From: Bacteroidota bacterium
GTDB lineage: Bacteria; Bacteroidota; Ignavibacteria; UBA10030; UBA8401
Direction of reading: 5' to 3'
DNA length: 8,879 nt
NCBI GenBank assembly: GCA_030824295.1
Contig: JAVBYA010000139.1
Coordinates: forward strand, 1-8,879
Each line of letters starts with the position of its first letter. Within the stretch, counting starts at the first letter, position 1. Position numbers and translations under genes: made by a program. Positions 1 to 5,841 of the stretch are shown here, one piece after another. A model generated the notes under the pieces. That model saw only the letters and a list, made by a program, of their open reading frames with translations. It had not been told where the DNA came from and searched no databases.

Positions 1-317
1 AGCCGGAACGGGAACTCCATCACATCCATGCAGTGCACCGTCAGCGAGAACGGCGGAGCTGGATGCTGTGCGCGGAGCGATTGTACAAAAGAGGGATTGA
101 TGTCGATACATTCGACCCTGGCGGTCCGCTGCGGATCGACATGTTCCACGCCATTCCCGGTGGAACTGCCGATGATCAGCAGGGATCGCGGCCGTGAGGA
201 GGAAAGCACATCGCGCATCAGTCTGTTGAGCAGAGGACGTTGAGCAACATGCGGACTGTTCATATGTCCGATGTAATCCTCTTCAATGATATGCTTCCAG
301 GGATTGTCCGTTACCAT
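1..317 (-). CDS. Class I SAM-dependent methyltransferase, N-terminal part (cut by left edge)
   Basis: An open frame begins at ATG 315-317 and runs off the left edge, giving 105 full codons. AGG lies 6 nt before the ATG (GCAGGTAAACG-ATG), one of the clearer ribosome sites here. The N-terminus (residues 5-30, NPWKHIIEEDYIGHMNSP) resembles the lead-in helix of small methyltransferases. Residues 46-60 (LLIIGSSTGNGVEHV) form the SAM-binding motif I after a beta strand. VECIDINPSFV (68-78) is the second strand, ending in the acidic residue (Asp72) that usually binds the SAM ribose. A third strand with an Asp follows at 94-98 (VHCMD). The enzyme should transfer a methyl group from SAM, but the substrate-determining C-terminal half is outside the window, so the substrate is unknown. 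The product is expected to be cytoplasmic, as no signal peptide is seen. The gene follows the lipoprotein gene at 433-1104 after a 115-bp gap. Confidence 0.8.
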   Translation of the reverse strand, partial: MVTDNPWKHIIEEDYIGHMNSPHVAQRPLLNRLMRDVLSSSRPRSLLIIGSSTGNGVEHVDPQRTARVECIDINPSFVQSLRAQHPAPPFSLTVHCMDVMEFPFR

Positions 318-432
318 CGTTTACCTGCTTTTGAAATCTCTCTTCAGATCTGCGTGAAAAAAACCCTCTGTACTACAATCATAAATTTTTTATGGAAGTG
401 CAACGGTTCACCGCAGTGGTTTTTCCATCGCG

Positions 433-1104
433 TCAAGGAACACTCCTCACATATCGGCACGACACACTCTGCCATCGTACCGGGAATTGCCGAACCGGAG
501 TACGGCATACCGCAAACGGCTGCCACAGTTTTGCACTGCCGGAGACCTCAATGGTTCCGAATCCGAGTGTTATGGGATAGGTTTTTATGATATAGGTCGA
601 ATCCGCTGTAACGATGGTGTCCCGCTTAGGACACGATGAGTCGATTCCGCGCGCCCAGATATCCGGCAGAAATACTCCGTTATTATCCCGGAAGTCCCAA
701 TCATAAAAGAAGCTCACCATATCTCCGGGGTCGAGAGTGAGGATGTTCGTTGCGGCATCATATTTGTGCCGCCGGTTTTCGATGACCGATTTCTTATTCA
801 GCGTGATATCCCTGCGGTACCCTTGCCAGACGATCTCGATGGTCGCCGACATCTCTGCCTCACCCTGGATCGTCTCATCGAACGAAGCGCGCGGATACTG
901 GATATCCAGATAGATCGGCAGCTTGTTATCCACCGCGCCGAAGCCGGGATCGGCCGGACCGAAATAGATCGCATCGATCGTGCCGCGGAGCGCGATGGAA
1001 GGATCCATGCGCGCCGGCAGCTGTTCATCGCACCCCGTCAGCACCATCATCAGCATAGCGGGGAACGCAATGATGGACAATATGACGTGGATCGTTTTCA
1101 TCAT
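433..1104 (-). CDS. Predicted lipoprotein of unknown function
   Basis: I place the start at the double ATG 1099-1104, because this gives a textbook lipoprotein signal: a hydrophobic stretch (VILSIIAFPAMLMMV) followed by lipobox L-T-G-C with Cys25 as the lipidated residue. The frame stays open upstream to 1242, but that extension is rich in Cys, Arg and Thr and overlaps a hydrolase relic in another frame, so I exclude it. The mature protein (about 200 aa) contains alternating beta-strand-like segments (for example IYLDIQYPRASFDETIQGEA and ATIEIVWQGYRRDITLN) and probably forms a beta sandwich anchored in the outer or inner membrane. I do not recognise a family. The last 25 residues or so are Arg- and Cys-rich (CRTPVRQFPVRW) and look less natural than the rest. 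A shift near 535 would instead join a frame that stays open to 344. No Shine-Dalgarno is visible before the start. Confidence 0.6.
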   Translation of the reverse strand: MMKTIHVILSIIAFPAMLMMVLTGCDEQLPARMDPSIALRGTIDAIYFGPADPGFGAVDNKLPIYLDIQYPRASFDETIQGEAEMSATIEIVWQGYRRDITLNKKSVIENRRHKYDAATNILTLDPGDMVSFFYDWDFRDNNGVFLPDIWARGIDSSCPKRDTIVTADSTYIIKTYPITLGFGTIEVSGSAKLWQPFAVCRTPVRQFPVRWQSVSCRYVRSVP

Positions 1105-1114
1105 GATGATGCAC

Positions 1115-1309
1115 AGGATCGTAAATGGGAACGTGGTCGCCGCCGGGCATGATCCACAATGCAGAGTCCGGAGAAGCACGGTACATTCTGACCGGGAAGA
1201 AGCGGTCGCGGTCGCCGTGCACAACGAGCGTGCGGACGGCAATGACCCCTAACCATTGTGAGGTGAAATCCGTATAATCGGCACTCTCATGGAACACATT
1301 GAACTGTCA
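1115..1309 (-). pseudogene. Relic of an alpha/beta-hydrolase C-terminus
   Basis: In the minus frame just upstream of the 433-1104 lipoprotein, the translation QFNVFHESADYTDF ... VRTLVVHGDRDRFFPV ... SALWIMPGGDHVPIYDP reads like the last third of an alpha/beta-hydrolase. HGDRD is the segment that carries the catalytic Asp, and PGGDHVPIY carries the catalytic His. The resemblance stops on both sides. A TGA (1307-1309) lies immediately before QFN, the preceding residues do not resemble a hydrolase, and the nucleophile-elbow region (G-x-S-x-G) is nowhere upstream. After YDP the frame becomes His/Asp-rich and crosses the lipoprotein start. Compared with the family pattern, a few residues between FFPV and MYRA also seem missing. 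The best reading is a decayed or recombination-truncated gene, not a functional small protein. Confidence 0.6.
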
Positions 1310-1387
1310 AGCCTCGCTGCTGTGTGATGCGTGATCAGGTTCCGGATGGATCGGGACCATAGAACTTTTCTTGCAGTGATCCATGGT

Positions 1388-2050
1388 TCACATGAACCAG
1401 CCCCATGCAATATTGAAATTTATGCCCATGAAGTGCTGCATCCTGTTCACATTCCCGAAGATCGAAGCGGAGATGATGAGCGGATCGACATAGACCATAT
1501 ACTGCAGCTCATATGGAATGATGAACAAGGAATGTACCTTCATTTCAAAGTCATCAACGTACGTTTGAAAGCCAAGGAACGTAACGTCACCTTTCCTTGT
1601 CCTGATAAACCGTTCTCTTTTATTGAAATCCAGGATACCGATCCCGCCGGACATACTGAAATCCCCGTATGGGATACTATACTTTCGGCCATACAGAAGA
1701 GAATATTCATACGTTACTTCCAATGGACTTGTATGCCTGTTCTCAGAGTGTATCCATTCTATCGGAAAGAACTGAGCGGGAAGACCATGATTCTCGATGC
1801 CTTTGATAATTCTGAAGGCGTACAATGATTTCTCTGTGTGATATTCAAATCCAAATCCCGCATCAAAGTTGTAATTATTGGCACCGATCATCATCTTCCC
1901 CAAGATAACAGAATATGAAGGTGTATCTGTTCGAACGGGATCGGACACTGCGTTTGCATGAAGCGGAATACCGCACAGCATCAGGACAACGAAGCATATA
2001 TGTGTCAACAATGGTCTCATCGTGTTTCTTGACCGATAATATTTCTTCAT
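1388..2050 (-). CDS. Exported protein of unknown function, probably beta-rich
   Basis: A 220-aa frame starts at ATG 2048-2050, or alternatively at ATG 2018-2020, ten codons in. Either start gives a signal peptide: a basic start (MKKYYRSRNTMR), a hydrophobic core (THICFVVLMLCGIPL) and a likely cleavage after HANA, near residue 34. The mature part has many aromatic residues and short alternating segments (YNFDAGFGFEYHTEK, VTYEYSLLYGRKY, FSMSGGIGILDF) and ends GINFNIAWGWFM. This is the texture of a small outer-membrane beta-barrel or a periplasmic beta protein, though I recognise no named family. No convincing Shine-Dalgarno precedes either ATG. It lies 83 bp downstream of the XAC2610-like gene and could be co-transcribed with it; no terminator is evident between them. 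Confidence 0.6.
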   Translation of the reverse strand: MKKYYRSRNTMRPLLTHICFVVLMLCGIPLHANAVSDPVRTDTPSYSVILGKMMIGANNYNFDAGFGFEYHTEKSLYAFRIIKGIENHGLPAQFFPIEWIHSENRHTSPLEVTYEYSLLYGRKYSIPYGDFSMSGGIGILDFNKRERFIRTRKGDVTFLGFQTYVDDFEMKVHSLFIIPYELQYMVYVDPLIISASIFGNVNRMQHFMGINFNIAWGWFM

Positions 2051-2133
2051 ATCGTCTATAAATGTGATAGAGCGCAGCGTGCTCCGTTTCGGGATCCGGG
2101 TTCGTTTCGCTCCGATGGATTACCGGAATACGG

Positions 2134-3102
2134 TCAACGCTTTGCCTTCCATGCCTGCCGTTCTGCTTTAAACCGGCAAACAGAAGTACTGATCGTTCCA
2201 TTCTTTGATTTTCTGTGTTGGTATTCTTCTTTTTGAAAAAGATAGTACCCGCTCCCCCATGAAGCCTTTTCAAAAAGGAGTGTCTTCCTCTTCTGTTCAT
2301 CCCGCACATCCTCATGAGGATATTTCCAGATCCGTTGTACGGTGAAGAGAGAGTCGAACATCCTTGCTTTCTTTGTGATGATGCATATTCGGTTTCCGCT
2401 TCCATCAACACTGTCGTTCACGGTGGATTGCCTCGTCGTGACCAAGGCGCCATCGATCAATTCCTTGGTTTCATAGGAATCCTCTACGGACGATTCAGAC
2501 CGCAGCAACTCGAGCTGATCGTTCACGACACGATATGTTTCCTCGGTTTGACCTCTGCCGCCGGTCAGAGTCGAGGTTGTTACGATCTGTTTCGCCGAAG
2601 GGGACGTTTGGTAGTGCGGGAGTGTGAAACCGGCAGGAATAAAGGTGGAATCGGATTCATGGAAGAGCAGGAACCCATGCATGAGGTCCAGCGTCGAGAA
2701 TCCGGACGCACCATATGCCAATCGGAGATCGTTATATCCGTCCATATTGATATCTTCCAGATCCACAGTTGCACCGGTATTCTCACACGTATCCAATATT
2801 GTTTGGAGGACGGACATCGTCGAAGGATCGTAGATGGTCAAATGGAGAACAATGGTTTCGGCCCCTTCTCCCGGCAGCGTATCATAGTCCGTTTTCATGA
2901 CCAGCTTCGGAACAGAGCGACCGATCGGTATCGTATCGAACATCGGATAACGAACTTCGCCTTCATCATTGGCCGTGGTATGGAGGGCGCGGAACTCCAT
3001 CGGCAATGAGAATGGGACGGAAAGTTCTGTGTTCCCTTGCGAGAACAGCTGCAGTGGGAACATGGAAAGGATACACAGACAAATGAGTGAACGATAGAAC
3101 AT
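2134..3102 (-). CDS. Secreted XAC2610-like protein with a DxNxDGxxD motif
   Basis: The start is taken at ATG 3100-3102, since it opens directly on a signal peptide (MFYRSLICLCILSMFPLQLFSQ, cleavage near residue 22). A GTG ten codons upstream (3130-3132) would put charged residues before it. Around residues 64-130 the order is LVMKTDYDTLP, IVLHLTIYDPSTMSVLQTI, then VDLEDINMDGYNDLRLAYG. The D-x-N-x-D-G-x-x-D loop (residues 117-125) with a preceding strand ending in QTI is characteristic of XAC2610-related, FG-GAP-like exported proteins, and the Asp/Asn side chains probably bind calcium. The region from about residue 160 to 322 is hydrophilic (TGGRGQTEETYRVVND and others) and unassigned. Length is 322 aa. 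The cellular role is unknown; export to periplasm or surface follows from the signal peptide. Confidence 0.7.
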   Translation of the reverse strand: MFYRSLICLCILSMFPLQLFSQGNTELSVPFSLPMEFRALHTTANDEGEVRYPMFDTIPIGRSVPKLVMKTDYDTLPGEGAETIVLHLTIYDPSTMSVLQTILDTCENTGATVDLEDINMDGYNDLRLAYGASGFSTLDLMHGFLLFHESDSTFIPAGFTLPHYQTSPSAKQIVTTSTLTGGRGQTEETYRVVNDQLELLRSESSVEDSYETKELIDGALVTTRQSTVNDSVDGSGNRICIITKKARMFDSLFTVQRIWKYPHEDVRDEQKRKTLLFEKASWGSGYYLFQKEEYQHRKSKNGTISTSVCRFKAERQAWKAKR

Positions 3103-3261
3103 CGTCGATCTTATCTTCCTTTCACCCGGCACTTTGGTCCGGTGATATGAACTGCTTCATTACCGTCGTTTCGCTGAACGGACAGGAAGTGCTGCTTCGG
3201 AGGCTGTGAACTCTGTTGATAAAATGTGTTTGACCGTTTCGTCCATCCAGTCGAAAAGAGT

Positions 3262-3747
3262 TCACCCACGGACCGCTGCTTCGATCGCTGCAACATCGAT
3301 CTTCTTCATCGACATCATGGCATCGAATGCCCGTTTTGCAACAGCGCGGTCCGGACCGGTATACGCCCTGGTCAACACCACAGGGGTGATCTGCCAGTAG
3401 ATTCCCCACTTGTCCCTGCACCATCCGCACTGGCTCTCTTCTCCCCCGTTGCCGACGATCGCATTCCAATAGCGGTCGGTCTCTGCCTGGTCCTCGGTCG
3501 CCACCTGGAACGAGAACGCCATGCTTTGCTTGAATGCCGGTCCGCCGTTGAGTCCCAGACACGGTATCCCCATCACCGTGAACTCCACTGTCAGCACTTC
3601 CCCCTCCTTGCCGGAAGGATTGTCCCCCGGCGCCCGGTGCACCCCGCCGACCGATGAATCGGGAAATGTTTTGGCGTAGAACCGCGCCGCTTCTTCCGCG
3701 CCGTGCTCGTACCACAGGCAGACCATGTTCTTGGGGATCGTCGTCAT
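3262..3747 (-). CDS. VOC-superfamily protein, PhnB-like (3-demethylubiquinone methyltransferase-like domain)
   Basis: This is a 161-aa cytoplasmic protein. A good Shine-Dalgarno (GAGAGG, 6 nt before the ATG at 3745-3747) fixes the start. The N-terminus NMVCLWYEHGAEEAARFYAKTFPDSSV is the usual opening of the PhnB-like branch of the vicinal-oxygen-chelate fold. VEFTVMGIPCLGLNGGPAFKQ and WGIYWQITPVVL are the matching later strands, and the helical tail AFDAMMSMKKIDVAAIEAA is typical of the branch. These proteins are usually 130-165 aa, so the gene looks complete. Family members are often automatically named 3-demethylubiquinone-9 3-methyltransferase, but no SAM-binding motif is present, and a methyltransferase activity should not be assumed. 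The substrate is unknown. A candidate promoter lies upstream, suggesting a separate transcription unit among genes for exported proteins. Confidence 0.85.
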   Translation of the reverse strand: MTTIPKNMVCLWYEHGAEEAARFYAKTFPDSSVGGVHRAPGDNPSGKEGEVLTVEFTVMGIPCLGLNGGPAFKQSMAFSFQVATEDQAETDRYWNAIVGNGGEESQCGWCRDKWGIYWQITPVVLTRAYTGPDRAVAKRAFDAMMSMKKIDVAAIEAAVRG

Positions 3748-3809
3748 ATCATTCCTCTCATAAATTTGGCGGGACTCGGCGGTGTGGACATCGCCGGTAA
3801 TTCACTAGG

Positions 3810-3838
3810 AATATACGCGGAGGGTTGGTCGTGTGCAA
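3810..3838 (-). promoter_or_regulatory. Candidate sigma70-type promoter for the VOC gene
   Basis: On the minus strand TTGCAC (3833-3838) is followed after 17 bp by TATATT (3810-3815), a 5/6 match to TATAAT. The -35 is weak (only TTG matches). The implied start near 3803 would give a leader of about 55 nt before the Shine-Dalgarno of the VOC gene. It lies in the 110-bp gap after the lipoprotein gene at 3858-4790. FCB-group promoters can differ from the E. coli consensus, so this is tentative. Confidence 0.35.
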
Positions 3839-3857
3839 GGAAACCGCGGGTGACGCA

Positions 3858-4790
3858 TCACCCATCGATGCCAGGTTGATTCTTCCGTTGAAATAGGATA
3901 TTCCTGACCAGCCGGCGATGATCCTTCGCCAACGGTGCATCCTCGATCGTTCCCGTGGTATAGACCGGGGCCGTGAACTGACCGTTCGTCAGCTGGATCG
4001 CCTGGGAGATGTTCGGAACACTGTAGGCCGCGTAGTAACCGTTCCCCGCGAAGGTCCCTTTGATGGATGTCGCAGTCACCGACTGGATCGCGGCAGTGGC
4101 GGAGGACGCCAGGAAGTATCCCTTTTCAAGATAACTGCTGTCGGTCGGATCGTTGTTCGGATAGTACGAGACGGTGACCCGCTTGCCGCTGGCCGGATAC
4201 TGAAAGGTGCCGGTATAATCCGAGGTATTGCTCACCAGTTCGATCATCACCACATCGATGCTCGTCGGCGAAAGGACCGTATACGCAACAATAAGGATCG
4301 AACCGAAATCGCGGAGCGCAATGACGCCGGACCCGCTGTCGGGCGGAGCGTTGCCGTATCGTGCAATCCCATTCATCGACAGATCACCGCGGTTCGATGT
4401 GAACGAGAGCGATCCGGCGGTCGCCGTCGTGAAGTATGGCTGAACGGATACGGAGACCGTGACCGTTCTGGCCGGCGTGGATGCATCCTTCACGGTGATG
4501 GACGCAGAGCCTTCCGTCTCCGCATGGACCGTCAATTCCCTGCCGGAGATCTGCGCGGTGACGACCGATGATGGAGAGATCTGTTCCACTGAATACGGCT
4601 CCGTCCCGCCGAACAAGACGATATTCCCATCATCTCCTTTGAGCATGGAAACTGACGATGAGCTGACGCTTATTCCCGGCACCGTACCGGCGTCCGTGAC
4701 CGTGGAGTTGCTTTCGTTCGTACAGCTTTGCAAGTAGAGCAGCGCCAACGAAACAAAGAGGATATTGATGATAGTTTTCAATGGATGCAT
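3858..4790 (-). CDS. Predicted lipoprotein with an Ig-like region
   Basis: A 310-aa protein starts at ATG 4788-4790. MHPLKTIINILFVSLALLYLQSC is a lipoprotein signal with lipobox L-Q-S-C, Cys23 being the lipidated residue, followed by a Ser/Thr-rich linker. Residues of about 50-118 (GGTEPYSVEQ ... VVTAQISGRELTVHAETEG ... SASITVKDASTPARTVTVSV) have the pattern of a bacterial Ig-like fold, with a regular strand spacing and a final TVTVSVSV strand. The second half (about 120-285) is a separate beta-rich domain ending in IKGTFAGNGYYAAYSVPN and QLTNGQFTAPV, which resembles the 'GTF ... TNGxF' ending of several Bacteroidota lipoproteins. The short basic tail (KDHRRLVRNILFQRKN) is unusual. No enzymatic motif is seen; a surface or periplasmic binding or structural role is likely. 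No clear Shine-Dalgarno precedes the start. Confidence 0.7.
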   Translation of the reverse strand: MHPLKTIINILFVSLALLYLQSCTNESNSTVTDAGTVPGISVSSSSVSMLKGDDGNIVLFGGTEPYSVEQISPSSVVTAQISGRELTVHAETEGSASITVKDASTPARTVTVSVSVQPYFTTATAGSLSFTSNRGDLSMNGIARYGNAPPDSGSGVIALRDFGSILIVAYTVLSPTSIDVVMIELVSNTSDYTGTFQYPASGKRVTVSYYPNNDPTDSSYLEKGYFLASSATAAIQSVTATSIKGTFAGNGYYAAYSVPNISQAIQLTNGQFTAPVYTTGTIEDAPLAKDHRRLVRNILFQRKNQPGIDG

Positions 4791-4890
4791 AATCGTTGTA
4801 GATTTTAGTTGTTTTCGCTACTCAGAACGACTTGGCCGATGATTGTACTGCATGAAGCGAACGGGGATACTTTTTTTGTTGACGAGTTTA

Positions 4891-4940
4891 CCCCGCAACG
4901 TTTCTAAGCGGGGCCTGCCCCGCAATGATTCTACGCGGGG
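4891..4940. repeat. Two direct copies of a 23-bp GC-armed palindrome
   Basis: Copy 1 (4891-4913) and copy 2 (4918-4940) are identical at 20 of 23 positions and separated by CCTG. Each has CCCCGC at one end and GCGGGG at the other around an AT-richer middle, so each can form a hairpin. The inner ends can also pair with each other (GCGGGG-CCTG-CCCCGC). Copy 2 is followed on the plus strand by TTCCTTTTT, which is weakly terminator-like in that direction only; the minus-strand genes get no T-tract. This is probably a REP-like intergenic repeat. It lies in the 178-bp gap between the two genes, which holds no coding sequence I can support. Confidence 0.7.
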
Positions 4941-4955
4941 TTCCTTTTTAATATG

Positions 4956-5560
4956 GTTAGGCAATTCGCTATTCTATTTCCACCAGCGTATATACGTTTT
5001 CATTCTTTTCATCAACCATATTAAATACAATTTTTATTTTTCCGTTTTGGATTTCGAATGTTTTAATAGGAAAAGATTTAAAACTAGACTGGTATTCATT
5101 ATCCCTATTAGGAAACACTATCTTTGATATTTTAAGACCATATCCAATCTCGGTCTCTTTGGAAAGATATTCTCCTGAGCCACTTATACTTGTTTCGTAA
5201 TGGTAAAGACGGTAGTAATTATTCTGAAACCTTGCTTCTTTGATAATCTTCTTTGACCCTAAATTCTTGTTTTGAGATAACTGCAAGTAATCGTCTAAAG
5301 CCATACCAATTATGAGATAAACAAAAATACCAAGTAGTGAACTTAATAGGATCAAAAGAATTTTGAAAAGCTTCTTCTTAACAATGAAACAACTTAAAAT
5401 GAAAGGTGAATAAAATAATAGTGCTAAAAATATTTTATAGATGATATTTTGCCCAGGATCGATAAACATTATCTCAAATGGCAATAAACTATAACCGATT
5501 ATTAGTACAATATTTATTACAAATATAGTTTTCAACATATACTGTTTCGAATTGCCTAAC
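4956..5560 (-). mobile_element. Gene cassette-like or TIR-bounded unit carrying one AT-rich gene
   Basis: GTTAGGCAATTCG at 4956-4968 is the exact reverse complement of CGAATTGCCTAAC at 5548-5560. Read in gene direction, the unit begins GTTAGGC (matches the integron core GTTRRRY) and ends GCCTAAC (matches the inverse core RYYYAAC). The gene fits tightly inside: 9 nt from the first repeat to the ATG, and the stop codon abuts the second repeat. The interior is far more AT-rich than the flanks. Complete attC sites are not apparent on either side, and no target-site duplication is obvious. No integrase or transposase is in the window. Capture as a cassette and insertion as a small non-autonomous element both remain possible. 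Confidence 0.5.
4969..5538 (-). CDS. Small membrane protein of unknown function, probably acquired
   Basis: This 189-aa protein has three likely membrane spans: about residues 3-24 (FVINIVLIIGYSLL), 33-53 (KIFLALLFYSPFILSCFIV) and 58-81 (LFKILLILLSSLLGIFVYL). A hydrophilic C-terminal domain follows (82-189), containing beta-like segments such as YYRLYHYETSISGSGEYLS and FPIKTFEIQNGKIKIVF. I recognise no family. By eye the GC content is about a quarter to a third, whereas the flanking genes are near 50-60%, and A/T-ending codons dominate. The start ATG 5536-5538 lies 9 nt inside one inverted repeat and the TAG stop (4969-4971) touches the other, so gene and repeats look like one transferred unit. 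No Shine-Dalgarno is visible in the 9-nt gap, so the leader probably begins outside the unit. Confidence 0.7.
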   Translation of the reverse strand: MLKTIFVINIVLIIGYSLLPFEIMFIDPGQNIIYKIFLALLFYSPFILSCFIVKKKLFKILLILLSSLLGIFVYLIIGMALDDYLQLSQNKNLGSKKIIKEARFQNNYYRLYHYETSISGSGEYLSKETEIGYGLKISKIVFPNRDNEYQSSFKSFPIKTFEIQNGKIKIVFNMVDEKNENVYTLVEIE

Positions 5561-5841
5561 TGTGATTGTTAAGATTTATTCTATATAAGTAACATATCAT
5601 CGAATTATATGGAATCAGAGGTCCGATCATTCGTACGAAAGCGAGTCACCGCTCCCTATTTATTTCCCAATGTACTCCCTTCTCCCCTGTACAGCAATGC
5701 GGACCCGGAAGAATACCTCAAACGGCAATCGATTCCTGTGCGGAAAAACGATAGGTTGGTCCGGTTATTGATTGTGGTTGGAGAAAGGCCAATGGGCCGC
5801 AGGAGCATGCAGAGAGGGGTAGGGTTTGACCCGGAACGGGC
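5561..5841. other. Intergenic stretch, no supported gene
   Basis: The part next to the AT-rich unit (5561-5610) is itself AT-rich and contains CTAACTGTGATTGTTAAG, a short imperfect palindrome overlapping the inverted repeat. The rest has normal composition. A plus-strand frame from 5609 to 5905 has no ribosome site and runs into the 3' end of the gene at 5842, so I do not call it. GGCC-AATG-GGCC at 5787-5798 could be a very weak hairpin downstream of that gene, but it lacks a proper T-tract. Confidence 0.5.

Noticed and set aside
28..590. Plus-strand frames at the left edge (28-243 and 240-590)
   Set aside because: They lie opposite the methyltransferase and lipoprotein genes, which have clear motifs; the plus-strand products look random.
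1875..2411. 178-aa minus-strand frame spanning the gap between two exported proteins
   Set aside because: It overlaps the 3' end of one gene and the signal peptide of the next in a different frame, and has no recognisable features.
2314..3009. 231-aa plus-strand frame
   Set aside because: Antisense to the secreted XAC2610-like protein, with Arg/His-rich composition and no motif.
3848..3863. Hairpin GGGTGA-CGCA-TCACCC as a terminator of the 3858-4790 gene
   Set aside because: The stem overlaps the stop codon and is not followed by a T-tract on the minus strand.
4891..5000. Complete attC site downstream of the AT-rich gene
   Set aside because: GCCTAAC is present, but no matching GTTRRRY with complementary inner boxes occurs within about 150 bp, so only single core-like ends can be claimed.
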